In this document: positions 11,700-24,600 of the stretch, in pieces
Layout of the letters: every line of letters begins with the position of its first letter
Numbering within the stretch: position 1 is the stretch's first letter
Source: Acanthaster planci
Lineage: Eukaryota > Echinodermata > Asteroidea > Valvatida > Acanthasteridae
NCBI RefSeq assembly: GCF_001949145.1
Contig: NW_019091425.1
Location: forward strand, 1,045,609-1,109,608
DNA length: 64,000 bases
Direction of reading: 5' to 3'
The notes under the pieces: generated by a model
What the model was told of the DNA's origin: nothing
What the model saw: the letters and a program-made list of their open reading frames with translations, nothing else
Databases searched by the model: none
Translations under genes and position numbers: made by a program

Positions 11700-14600
11700 A
11701 ACAATCAAAAGCAGCAAATTTATAACCATCAGTGAGAGCATGCATATGAGAGAATTCAAAGTACCAAATATGACGTGACGTGAATCAGCAGAAAAAAGAG
11801 TGAACCTCAAATACCAAAAGGCACTTGGAAACAAAAAAGATGGCAAAATACCAATAGGTAAGTTGACATTTTTTTCCACCACTCAGTCTCTTCTTAGCTA
11901 GCGAGGGAATGCATCTATTCAAAATGGATAGGGGAATGACTCGGCATTTTTCCTTACTATACACCCAGTGCGCAATGTTTTTTCTCATCTCTGTTGTGGA
12001 TATGCTGGCATGAATGTCAGTTTCAAGTGTCTTTGGCCATGGTTATGATGTCTGCAGAATGTCTGAATTAGCCAGCACTTGTCCGCCAGCACTTTTTTTT
12101 TCTGTTAGCACTTTCAGTAGACTTTGTTTGATATGATTATGCAAAGTGGTCGGAAGTTGGGGATGTGTGTTGCTGGTATGCGTGGTCCCTCATTTCCTGG
12201 CTAACAAAGCAGCCACCTATCGACTTACCGTACTGCCGATCATTTTTCTGTGTTAGTGGAAAGTCAGTTGGATAAACGGAATTCCCCATTTGACCTGGAA
12301 CTGGGTTTCCGGAACTGACACTGAAAAATGTGGGTTAGAAAGTCAAAAGGGATTTCTTTTTTCTCACAAAAATGAAGGATTAGTGCACAAAGAGCTGAAA
12401 TTCCAATCTGAGTCAAAGCTCATGACCTGGGCCACTGCAGAAAATGCCAAGTCATTCTTGTCGAACTCTTGGTAGACTACATTGATGGCATTACCTTAAC
12501 TATCCATATGTTAGCCTTAGCTGTCCATACTGGTAATTGTCCTGCATATATTATTCATAACGTTTTTCCGCTTATTATTCATAAACGTTTTCCCTCTTGC
12601 ACAAAAACTGGTGGCTCAGTTGCAGTCTGTATTGGTCATACATCAGTTGTACCAGTTTGGTAATATCTTTTGTCGGTGCATCAAATAAATGCACGAGGCA
12701 TGAAAATTTATATGCGTACCTTTTTCCAAAGGTTCAGCACAAATATACATCATTATTAGACGGGTAGCCCAAATGTGAATATTTGGGTACATGTGCACTG
12801 TTGGTTTTTCCAGATGTGGTTTCTTAATGAAACCCTTGAAAATGGAGTTTTGTTTTCACTTGTCAGTTTTTGTTTTGCTAATCTGAGGATGTTTTGGCGC
12901 CTTTTTGGATTGTATTAAAATAAGTACATGTCTTTTCACATTCGCATTACCCTGTGATTTGTGGTGAAAATGTGTTGTTCGTCGTTCAGACCTCAAGGCT
13001 TTGTTGATTTGTGCACAAAAAACTGCCTGAATTTTATATTTGCTGGCCTAAATTTTCTGTTTCTTTGCTGATTCGTTGTTGTGTAATGAAATTACAGTTA
13101 GCCAACAAGCAGTCTTAAAATTTGTTCAACAGTAAGAAACTTTGAGGTTCACAGTTCAAACACAAAAACCTATAAAATCATGGATGCCTTCCCAGAATGA
13201 CATCACAGCAAACATTTCAAAAAGTGCACATTTTACTACAGTTTACCAACAGTTGCAACAACAGCTCCATTGAAGAGAAGTAGGAAGTTGCAGAAAAAGT
13301 GTGTAATGAGAAAATCCATAATTTGGACTCTTTAAAAAAAATGGCGATTGAACTAGCTCCTCATGAGGTTGGAATACAAGTTAGTGTCTGAGGAGAAAAT
13401 AGAGGAGAAAGGTAACATGGAAACCTTAAAACTCAGGGATGCAAGAAATACCAACAGAAAAGTATGTTTGGTTTTGAGTGAACAATTGATCCTATTACTT
13501 CCTCAGGAGATGGCTATGGAAAGTACATGTACATGTATATGCCATTGAATGAATAGCTACTCTGTACATGTACATGTGGGCTTACTGTGTTAAAAAAAAG
13601 TCCCCAATATTGTGAATCTTGGTAGTGTCTTGTTAGCTTTTCATATTGCAAAGATATATACAGGTACATGTACCTGCAACCCACATTTTATGGTCAAAAT
13701 CATACAGGCAGGTTTAATGGTGCGCCAAATAGGGAGAAAAATACTGTCCTGAGCATAAAATACAGCTGTCCTCAGTGAACAGATGTAACAAAGCAAGCAA
13801 TTACAATAATGAGCCATTCTATATATTTCAAAAAGCCAAGAACTTTCGGGAACAATGCGCACACATGAGTCGGTGTATGGCTGTGCTAATAAGACAGACT
13901 GTTGCGCACATGCATAACTGTTCTCAAAGAGCCTCGTACCGAGCATGTACTGTTGGTATCCCGTAACTGGTCACTGTTGTAAATTTTGAATTTGGTTATC
14001 CTTAATTAATAAACTTTAAGAATCTTCCAAATTACTCAACTGTGCAGTAAACCAGCATGTATGGCACATCCTTTGTACTTGTACTTACATAAAATAAAGA
14101 CTTGAAAGCCTCATGTAAGTAAAAAGTGGCTTGTTATTAGATTTCATTGAGTGTCTGTTGCAGGTCGAATGATTTGCCTTGAAAAGTTAAGACTTTCAAA
14201 ATTTAGACGAAATGAAACGTGCATGAACACAGTATCCAAAAAGGGGTTTGTTAAATCAAGTGAATGTTGATTCATATCCCTCTCTTTTGTTATAGGTAAC
14301 TCAGAAAGTTGGTCTGGGGCTATGAAAACCCTCATGTGTTTCATAATGGGTTGCATACAACATTATCAACAGTAGACCTACCTGTAAAATGGCCATCAGA
14401 TTTTGTAGCAAAGTGTGTGTGAAATCTCCTGTCAAGTTGTCATTTAGGTTAGCATTTGGGCCTGACGGAGAAGTCAATCTCTTCTTGTTGACCTCTTTGC
14501 CTTAAGGTCAGTTCTCTGTCTAATCACAGTCCACAGATGCTATCATCATCTGATATGTCTGGGGCATTTCCATTAAAAAAATAATCTGAATGAGACTTTC

Positions 14601-15040
14601 TCATCAAAGGCCCTGTCCGGTAGAGATCTTGAGTTGCAGTCATAATTTGTGTGGGAGATGATCAGATTCTGTGATTGCTGTGTGTGAGTTTCTTATCAGC
14701 CTAATGACTTTTCTTATCAAACATCATCCACAGTGACTGGTGGTCCTTGCGGTTTTTAAAATTACATGTTCACAATTTTCCCTCTATTAATTAGAAAAGT
14801 TCCGTAAAATTCCTTGAAAATGTCCAGAAAAGCGAGAACTTGAATAAAATTGTTTATTTTTATGACCTCTGCCCTACTAGTCTAGAATCATTTCTGACAT
14901 TGTTCAAAAGATAGACTCAAAAGATTTGTAAAGCGTGTGGCGCTTCTTGATTTTTTGTTTTGTGTTTACATCATTTCTAGAAATCAAATAAGAACATATT
15001 TTCCAATCAAAGAGTTGTTCAGCCCCTCTAGAAATATTCT
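11700..15040. other. Non-coding DNA, nothing specific seen
   Basis: T-rich on the + strand, with scattered ACATGTAC palindromes (for example near 13525 and 13565). No exon-like open frame with splice sites is recognised. Confidence 0.4.
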
Positions 15041-15049
15041 TAGCCATAT

Positions 15050-15560
15050 ATGATCTGATTTTGTGTTTGTGAGTTGCCAGAAGCAGCTGTACGTGAGCCA
15101 GCCCTATCTCTTTGTGTGAGACCAAACCCTCTTGTGACGTCATTTGTATGTGCACTTGTCACCGTTTAAACTTTCCATCAGCCGCCAGATAGTCAGAGTT
15201 GTTCTAGTGTCTCGTGATAGTTTCGTCTTCATAACGTTTGGTCCATCTGCGTCATTGTCAAAGAGGTAGATATGGAGCATGTTATCGCCTGTAGCCAAGC
15301 GGGTCACGACTCTGCTTCATTTGAGATGATGGTTCCCTGACCAGTATCTGATCCCCCAAGTGCATTTTTGTTCTCACTATCTCCCTCCCCGGGATGTGTT
15401 TTTGTCAGGAATGGCAGAGATGGCTGTTTACACTCATTTGTACCACTTGGAATGGTTGGACCGTGATCTGTCTCAGTGACCAGAGAGATAAATCACTGGT
15501 GATCATGGCCTTTGACAATATTTCTGCGGGGAAAGCGAGGTGACATGAATGGAATTCAAG
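15050..15560. promoter_or_regulatory. Complex non-repetitive block, possible enhancer, with a perfect CRE
   Basis: GC-richer and free of low complexity compared with both flanks. It includes TGACGTCA at 15135-15142, AGATAAAT and CCAAGTG-like words. No frame resembles a protein. The regulatory call is inference from texture only. Confidence 0.25.
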
Positions 15561-15569
15561 CACAAACGT

Positions 15570-18500
15570 GCATTTTCTCATCCTTCAGTTTTCATACTAT
15601 TATGGCAATGATGCTTCGTATATCATGAAAGTCTAGGAAATACAATCAGAAATTAACATTTCTGTTTGTCCCAGCATTAACAAGATTGTTTTTCAAAGTT
15701 GTAGAAGAGTCTTGTTTGGTCTTGTTAAACTTTAATTTGACTGATTTCAGATATCTCCCCACATCCATTAAGCTCTCAAAATATCATGTTTTCCCACACG
15801 TTGATTTTTATTTCTGGTGTTTACAATAGCTTATACAGTAACGGATTTTGGGGAAACCAAATGTCATTCTTCCTTTATTTTTTTTTTTTGGGGGGGAGTA
15901 TGATTCATCTTTCCTCGGTTATTTTTTTTCCTCTGTGGTGCCAGCTGGTTATTTGATAAATTTCAAGATAAAAAATATGCCCCACTGGTATGCGTACAGT
16001 ATGTTAAGGTTCACTTCCATTGACGTTGTCCCTTTTGTGGGAATTCTAGGTGGGTTCCCCGCCCATGATACCGGGCACTATATGTAGCAGAGGGAGACTC
16101 CCCCCCCCGTGATCACACAAGCTACATGCATAAACCCTAGGCTTACGTACCTACTGCATCCTCCCTGAAAATCTAAAAGAATTTCCGAGATACCTACAAT
16201 ACAAAAGAACACACAAAAGAGGAGGGATTCCCCTTTGCCATATCTCATGTATCATACCTCACCCCCTTAATGCTGTTGCCATGACTGATTTTATACAGCT
16301 TGCTCATCTAAATTTTGTAGATGTTTGTGCCTTAGAATGTGGATCAACCTGTAAAACAAAATACATTTAGTGGGAGCCATTTTGCTGACCGTAACTTATC
16401 TACTGTATCGGTTTAGATTGAACAAGTCATTGCAAAACATCTTGAAAATATGGCATGATGAACCCCTGTTTCCCCATCGTACGTTACTCCTGTGCAATAT
16501 GTGTGCAAGTACTTGGAGATCATATGTGATATGCACAGTTTCCTTGTTAACAATTCAGCGGAAGTGCCGCGATGTTTTTCCCACTCGCTTTTCTCTTTCA
16601 CATGATTGATTTAAAGCTTAGAGGAGGCCCACGCCAGAACGTGCCACTAATAAACGCTGCCGTGTGTGTGCAATTCCGGGGAGGGAGGGGGGTTGAATTT
16701 CCATTTGCAAGATTGACAGTTTCATTTGTTTTTTGTTGTCATCTCTTCCCCGGTCTCAGCCCACGTTTTCAATTTTTAAATTTTTTGGGGGGTAGTTCAC
16801 AAATCCCTTGAAACTTGTCGTGTTCATTTACACTCAGTGCACTAAACTTGATTAATCAAAAAAAAAAAATTTGGCCTGATTCTGTTTTGTGGAAAGCATC
16901 TTCATAGCCAGTGTGTGTTCTTGCACTGTGTGAAGTCTGTAATTGTATCGATTTGCAACTGATGGTGGTACCTGCACAACTGACAAGATGACAAATTTGA
17001 ACCAGCTGGACTCTAAGGGTGTTAATAAAGAGCCTTTCATATGTACATGTAAATGTCTCTGAAGACCTTTAGATGTATCTATGCTGCAGTCCAATTCTTA
17101 CTGCAAGGACACAATGACAGTGCTTTGTATTAACGGGCAGGATATTTTCTAGTTATTAAATGGCAAAATTAATACCTCTGAATGGACTTTTCAAGGCCCA
17201 CCATCATGCAAGGGTCTACTAAAAGGCTTTTATTATTCTTCCCAATAAGCTATTGCACATGCTGTATCTTAAATTGGGGGCTCTGTAGATTTTAATCCAA
17301 TTTTTAATCAAGTGGCGATATTTACAAATGTGGGATTAGTTTGGGCTCATTTTACAGTATAATCATTGATCATAACGCATGAATATGTTTTTGCCTAATA
17401 ATATAATGCTCAACTAACCCTGCAGTATTTTTTTTATTTTAAATGAGGCAATGATTATCTAGAAAGGAGGAAGTGGCCACGACGGTTTGAGTGCGGGGAA
17501 TATGAACATCCGTCTGTCATTAGATGGAGCTGCCTTGACGTGGGATGGAGGTGGCACACGTGGCTGTGAGCACGATCCAAGATGATTGTGTGCATATCCT
17601 ACCCCCGCTGTGTGAGTGTCCGTCATCTAGTCTGGGTTCTTTGGGTTCACAGTGGTCCGGAAAAGGAGGGGGTGAAATGCGGGGGGGGGATGTAAAAAGG
17701 ATTTCTACTGCACCTGCTGATGTACATTCCACTGTTGGAGTTCGCATTGATTGGCGAGAGTTCCTTCACCCGTCCCTGCGGGGACATGCTTACGCCCTTT
17801 TCCGGTAGTTTCTGCATGTTCACTGTATGCCTTGTCACTTGCTATGCACAGGTCAGTTTGTTTGTGTCACAATTTTTCACGTTCCAATTAATACAGAGAA
17901 TTCCCAGGAATAGTGACACATCCGGAAAGGCGAGTGTGAATTTTGACACATAGCATTGCATTGAATAACGAGAAAAATACCACCGTTTAGCTACCATCTG
18001 TATAAAAAGTTCTGTAACTCTTTACATGCAAATTGTATTGTACATGTACATGTACCTACACAGATATTTTTAATTTCCTCATCTGGGAAATGCATTCTTC
18101 AGATATTTCAACATGAATCAAATTTATCTCCTCAACATGAAATCACATTCAATCAGTAAAAAGATTGTTTCTGCTCCTTGTAACTCCCTCCCTGTCTTCC
18201 GAGAGGTGTTCAGGATTTTGCTGTGTCACCCAGCAAATAGCTTTTTCAGATAGCCGGCAAATTTAGTCTTGGAATTCTGTTCCGTTTGTGGCAGTTGCAC
18301 AGCATTGTGTCCCAGTGGACGAGCCTGAGTTTCTGCCTGTCTGTCGCCTTATATTTCCAACGTGGTCATTGTTTGCTCAGCATTTATGAGTTAATACAGC
18401 ATTTTCTGCTAAAGTATGGAAAAACATGCACATTTCCAGATCAATATGCCTTTTTCTGAGACAGCTGTGCAAGTGCGTGTAGAGCTTGCCTGCATGTGTT

Positions 18501-18650
18501 TATTCATGAAGCCTGCATCACTGTGATGGATGATGCTGCCAATATCATGTTGTACGTATACTAGTATCTGTTTTTCAGGTATTCTTGCAACTTGAAGTAT
18601 CCAAATGTGTCATTAGGATGATTGTTGTGCAGTGTTTTTTGAGGATTCAG
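15570..18650. other. Non-coding DNA
   Basis: Homopolymers (T/G near 15880-15896, C near 16101, A near 16860, G near 17683) and AT-rich unique sequence. A GC-richer patch lies at 17470-17830 without a recognisable product. Confidence 0.35.
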
Positions 18651-18669
18651 GCAATTATTGTGCTATTCT

Positions 18670-19010
18670 GTCCTCAAGTCAATCCCCCCCTTTCCGCGCC
18701 ACACTTAACACATCCCTACGAAGTTGGCCACAGCGTCATGAATACTAATGAGGCCTCTTGTCCCGGCCCATTACGTCAATTGAGGGGCGTCGGGGAGCTA
18801 CAAGCCCCTCGACCGTCGAAAGCCATCCCTCTGGGCCCTGCTGGCATCCCAGGCTATTCCTTGTCCAAGCAGGCTGGCGGATATTTTGCAGTGTTTGCTG
18901 ATCAGGGCCCCCTCTTGCAGGAGTGTTTGCCAGACGTGTTGATAATTCCCAATCCCGCCCCCTTCCCATCTTGACATCTTCTGGCCAAAATACAGGGCAC
19001 TTCTGATCCC
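18670..19010. promoter_or_regulatory. GC-richer block with homeodomain-like words, possible conserved non-coding element
   Basis: Contains GCGTCATGAATACTAATGAG and CGTCAATTGAGGGGCG, plus several CpGs in otherwise CpG-poor DNA. A 129-codon + frame crosses it, but the translation is Pro-rich and unlike any family I know. Conservation is not demonstrated. Confidence 0.25.
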
Positions 19011-19385
19011 TTCCTAGCCTGTGCAGAAACAACCTATTAAAAAGATCTGATGGCGTGTTGACGTTTCCTTTCATTTTTGTTTTGTTCGATTAGGAAAGGT
19101 GGCTAAAGAGAGGTGGCTTGTAAGGTTTGCATGTGTTATGTATGTGTGCCCGCAAACACATAGATTACCTAGCCAGTTTCTTCTGCATAGCAGCTCCAAG
19201 ATGTTGGGCACACAGATTAGGGAGCTTGCTCATTCATTTGACCAATTATAGCTTTTTTCAGTTGACTGGGCAACAGAATATGCTCAAAAATTCAACTACT
19301 TGTAGGACGCTTGCAGCTACAGATAACATTCCTGGTAACCTCAAAAGAGATTCTGCATGATTTTGAAGTTTTATTTCACCATGGG

Positions 19386-19560
19386 GAGTGTAGCTTATTA
19401 GGTGTAAAGGTTTGTATCTTATGATGGGAGGGTCCAGGGTTCTGATCCAACTGCTGGCCTTAGGCTAGCCATTTTCAGCTTTGCACTTGCGATACTGGCA
19501 TCAGTTGGGGAGCAATCCAGGCTGGACTGGCATCCCCTTCAGGAGGGGAAAGGAAATATT
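19386..19560 (+). repeat. tRNA-derived SINE
   Basis: The head looks like a decayed tRNA: A box TAGCTTATTAGG at 19391-19402 and B box GGTTCTGATCC at 19438-19448, about 36 nt apart, as in a tRNA gene. The tail contains CAGGCTGGACTGGCATCCCC, like the conserved 3' body of many animal SINEs. The tRNA part is too diverged (no clean acceptor stem) to be a working tRNA gene. Confidence 0.5.
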
Positions 19561-19569
19561 TTTCAGTCA

Positions 19570-21420
19570 GTTCTTGCCAAGATAACTGGAGTTAAAATTA
19601 AATGGTCTGATGAACCCCCCCCCCACATGGCTTGAGACCGACTTTACTTCTACATCGCAACACAACTTCACGGGTGATCTTTTTGATGAAGGCCGTACTC
19701 TGACAGGTTTGTAGTTTGAAACATCAAGCACCTTGTGAAGGCAGACTTTCACAGTAGCATCTCTGCACATCAGTCATGCAACCATTGATATGCATTCCAA
19801 CCACCAGTCGTTAAGAATTCCAATGTTTTCAAGAAATATTCATAGCATGATCCTTAGTAGCACCTTGCGTCATAACTGATCAAGGCTGGAGATATCACAT
19901 CAGATCAGACCCTTTTTTCAAAGTCTCAAGGGATGCCAGATGGACCTTTGAAATACTAGATGAGAATTGCGGTCAAGTAGTGGGGGGGTCCTGACAGCAG
20001 TGAGCAAGTTGGATCTTGAGCCATTAGTTGAGTAGTAGTGAATTTATGAATATGGAGTTACAGATGAACATTATCACAAAACTACATACCCTTGGCAACC
20101 TGCCTTAAATTGCTGAACTAGTGGAAACAATGAAATGATGGTAATAAATCGTACACCTGTAAAATGTACGGTTCCCAAAAATCAAAAGCATGTAGTTCAA
20201 GCACCACTAATGTAGCATATACTCTGTCCACCTATCGCAACTATTGGACATTAAAAAAATGACAGGCCTAAATCTCACCCCTGGAAAAATTCCTGGATCC
20301 ACCTCTGACACTGCAGTAGACCAACAACATGTATACCTTAATAATAATCAAAATGATATAGCCTGAAAAGATTATTACGGTAAAAAATGACTTCAATAGT
20401 TATTAAAAAAGAAGCTTTTATATAAATTTAGAACACCACCAAGCAAGTGGACAAATCACTAGAAGCTCTTACATCAATACATATTAATGCTGGGGGAGAA
20501 GGCAGTGGCTTAATCTCCTAATATTTTTTGATTGAGGTGCATTGTGTACATAATGAGAGTTTAATGAAATTCATCTCTGAAACTAATTAAGTACCGGTAT
20601 TGCTGAGCATGTGTACAATAGGACCAGTTGAATGAGAACTATTTATTTAGTTTTAGAATACATGGCATACCAGTACGTCCAAATCTTCCCCCTGTTTTCC
20701 CCATTTGGTACTTGTTGGTCAAAATTTATTGGTTTAAATTTATGGGGGGTATTGTCATGTTTGTTTTGGGGGATTATTTACGGCTTTTTTGTTTGTGGGT
20801 TTTCTTTTGTTCAATTTCATTCTTGTTTTTCTCCTTGTTTTGTATTATTTTGATTTTTCTCTCTCATAAATAAATCATCACCAATGTGATTTTCTTCACG
20901 GGATTAATGTTTTTTTTGAGTAGTCACTCCTCAGCCCCAAGACTTTTATTTTTATGAAAGTCACATACTACTGGCTGTTTTGAGACATGCCCCGTCCAAT
21001 CAGGGACTAGCCTGTCACCAAAAGAATCATCCTTACGGTTGCTACACTCCCTCGAATATACTTACTATTAAATAGATTTTCAAAACTGCTAAATTATTAG
21101 CATTTGTCAAGATTGACTAAAAACTGCCCCCTCTGTCTTTGTTTTTCCCTCTTTTTTTTTGATGCAGAACAAATGATAAATTTGTAATCTGTACTTCTAT
21201 ATAAATACATGTACGTGTATTGACACACAACATGTGAAGGAAAACACATGTCGCTGTAGTTATTGACCGTAACAAACCAAGCTTTGTTTATGGCTCCAGT
21301 TTAAATAGCGACAGTTGTATTTAGGGTTGCATGTAAATAATGGAGGAAGGTTGTCCTGTGTGATGGAAGTCTGCCATGGCCATGTTTTTGTGATACATTT
21401 ATTTACTTGCTCTTTATTTT
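19570..21420. other. Non-coding DNA, AT-rich
   Basis: A C-run at 19617-19624 and T-rich stretches at 20700-20870. No coding or RNA feature is recognised. Confidence 0.4.
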
Positions 21421-21424
21421 ATAG

Positions 21425-21610
21425 TTTTCAGTTAACAAGAGTCCCTGAGGTGTATTTAATGAAGCACTGTAGTTCAGAACTTGCAGAAACCCTAGAGACA
21501 GATGAGGATGATGATAGTATGCACACAATCAGGCCAGGACTAAAATCCAATCCAGTTGTCGGCCTGGGTGGGATTGGAACCCCGAACACAGAGGTGCAAG
21601 TTTGAGGAAA
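21425..21610. repeat. Possible dispersed repeat with tRNA-B-box-like end
   Basis: GGGATTGGAACCCCGAACAC at 21569-21588 reads on the - strand as a GGTTCCAATCC B-box-like word. A similar B-box-like word lies at 25185-25205. No complete tRNA fold or A box is evident. Weak call. Confidence 0.2.
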
Positions 21611-21619
21611 AATACACGT

Positions 21620-24600
21620 ACATGTACCACAACATCCATCCAAATCCTTTGTGACTTATTGGCTTAAAACTAAACAGCCAGGCTGATACAGCTTTAAAGG
21701 GATCAGGGAATGAATGGAGATTTTTACACGGATGGAAAATTTTCCAATGAAAGCTCTTCACCACGCGCTGCTGGTAACCCTGAAGTCTGGCACTAAGTAA
21801 TGCCGAACATGAGCTGATACTCATGTTCGTTGAGGAAACAAGCATGTGTGGGCAGGGTAAATGCTGTAATTACATCATGGAAGAATGAAACACATAGCAT
21901 TAGGTTTAAGGCTCAAGCTCATGCAGGCATCAACCAAGCCGTTGGCGGGGAGGGGGTGATGCAATCCACCTTCTCTTTGTTGCTTTGTGAGATCTCTCAT
22001 TTAATGCTATTTAATGCATAGCATTACATGTAACTAGCATAGAATTATGCAGCCAGCAATATTTGAATATTCATTAAAATCTTTATTAGTATGCACCATC
22101 TGTTTCGTGATTGTGTTCCATATATGTACTCGGCATTATCCACTCGGCAAGGTTGACGTCATTTGGTACAATAATGAAGTTAAAAATAAACGTATTGCTT
22201 CCGTTATGCAGAGTTTGATTGCACACAAAATGCAGATATCTGTAAACTGTAAATAGTCTGTGGAGTCCATATGCCGAATTTAGCATACTATTTTTACCAA
22301 AATACAGCTGCAAGAAAACTAATTTCCTCGGTCAACTGATATAAATTAGTTTTGCTGTAAAAAGGACAGTCATAATATTTTGTTAGCACTCGCCAATAGC
22401 TGCTCCATGATTTGAAAAATCACTGAAGCCAGTACATCCTTATTTGAAATTCTATTTGAAATCAGTTTTTCAATCTACATGTAGTGCTTTTGCAAAAAAT
22501 AATTCCTGACAAACTACATGTACTTGTACTCAAGCTGTTTGCACATGTACATGTTGCAGGTACATGTACATGTATAGCATTTAACAACTGTTGGCTGTTA
22601 TTATAGAGGCTGTACCGGTTTGAAAACCCAATGGATGCTTAGCACCCTCGGCTTTCAGCTTTGCCTTGGGTGCTAGTTATGTTCAAAATGTCATATTCAA
22701 CATCAGCAGTCAACTATTGTTTTGTCATATCTTTGTCTTTATGTTTGTCACTTGTTTTTCTGAGGGGAATTAAGGGACACAGAGGAATCTTTGAACACAG
22801 GCGATTAGCTGTCCCAGCATTGTTCTGTACACCGTGGGGGCGCATACATGCCTGCAAGGACACATGTGCGAGGTACTCTTCAGCACTGGCTGATGCGATG
22901 TCCAATGGTGAGTGCGACATACGGTTATTTTGCCGTTTGTGTGCTCATTGTGGGATAATGAAAAAGTATTCAAGACAGAGGTATGACAAATCATGTTTAT
23001 TTGAGAAGTACAGGTTTCTTAGATAGCCTGTCCATTGCAAGAACATGCAAGTACACAAACACGTATTCTTTGACCTTTGGTTGCTTGAGGTTGTAGGCGT
23101 GTAGCTTCTTGGTGTAGTACCTCACTGGTCCTGTAAAAATCTTTCCTGTCATAGTGTAGTATAGATTCAACCACTTGTGAAGTCCAGCTTTCATTTTTAG
23201 GCAACAACTGATCTGACTTAATGTTCAATTCAGAATCTTATGGCATAGCTTGCATTATCTCTTAGGTTCCTGCTTGTCATTAAATGTTATTAAATAATGG
23301 TGCATTTGCTTTAGCCACTCAGGACTTTACACCTGTGAGTACAATGTGCATGATTGTTTAATGAACTTGAAATTGTAACCAGCATATTTACAGGGAAGGT
23401 TTTGTTTTGGGGGTTTTTTGTTTTGTGTATGTGTTTTTTTTTCATTAAAGGCAAAAGAAACTGGCTTTCAAGTTAAAGTTTTTCACATACGCAATATTCA
23501 TGAACCATAAGTATACAATTTCTTCTAACACAATGGCCATATTTCTGTTTTACTTAACCTTTATGTTGTAAATATGTTGTAGGATATTTTCATTTATTTC
23601 TGTGATTCTCCAATTTGGGAATTTGAAAAGATACTTAAGGGGAGGTACATTACATATTCATGCACATTGTACCAGCCATACTTAAACTTCAGTAGACATC
23701 TCAAGACTTGTCGAGCACAGCTGTTGTTTAACCCATTAGCGATTAATAATGTACCAGTATATCAGTTTGATATTTTATTGATAAGATTTATGCATGCACA
23801 TGGAATTGTAACTACATGTATAGATAGGAGTCCTTGAGTTTGCCAGCAATAAATAGCTTATGTATGAATTAATAAGTTTGTCTATTCTGAGATTAGCCTT
23901 TTGAGCATAGTACTTTGTTATGGTAAGCAGATGCTGTTGCAGTATTGGTACTGCCACACTTTTTGATTTTTTAATTTTCATGCTTTAGTCATGTCATTTC
24001 TCGAAGACATTTTCCAGGACGTTTGTGTAAACTTCATCTTAATACCTGAAGCAGGCCTACATGTAATTACAATTAATGATAAGATTTTCCCACCTTATAA
24101 AGAGAGTTTTGTTCTTTTTCATTTAAACAGAAAATGAAATAACTGGTGTTTGTCCTTCAAAATTATTATTCAAATGTTATCAGAAACAAAAGATAAAACC
24201 GAGACAGAAAGTTGGAGTGCTTTGTCATGCCACAGCACATTCAAATTCCATATATATTGGTGGAAGCTGCAGCGAAGAATGATAAACAATTTGGAGTACA
24301 TCCGGACACATTTCAAATTTAGAAAGGGTCCAGGGCCTTGATTGTATACTTCCAGCCACTCCGAATGCTATGGCCAATTTATCATTTTATTATATACATT
24401 AATCATCACCAGACAGGATGTAAGGGATCTTTCTAAGAGCCACATTTTCATGGAACTGAGCAGTACCACTTTCCCATTAATGATTTTGGGAAAACTCTTA
24501 TTTTATGTAGTAAACGTGAAATCCATTTCTGTAAGCCAAATGAAATTCAGTTGAGACGTACCTGTATTCATACTTCTAGCCTACAGGAAGAGAGCAACAA

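Noticed and set aside
18765-18777. CTTGTCCCGGCC word shared with miR-92
   Set aside because: The seed (ATTGCAC) is absent and there is no precursor hairpin around it.
18585-18974. 129-codon + strand open frame
   Set aside because: Crosses a GC-rich block; the translation is Pro-rich and matches no family. More likely non-coding.
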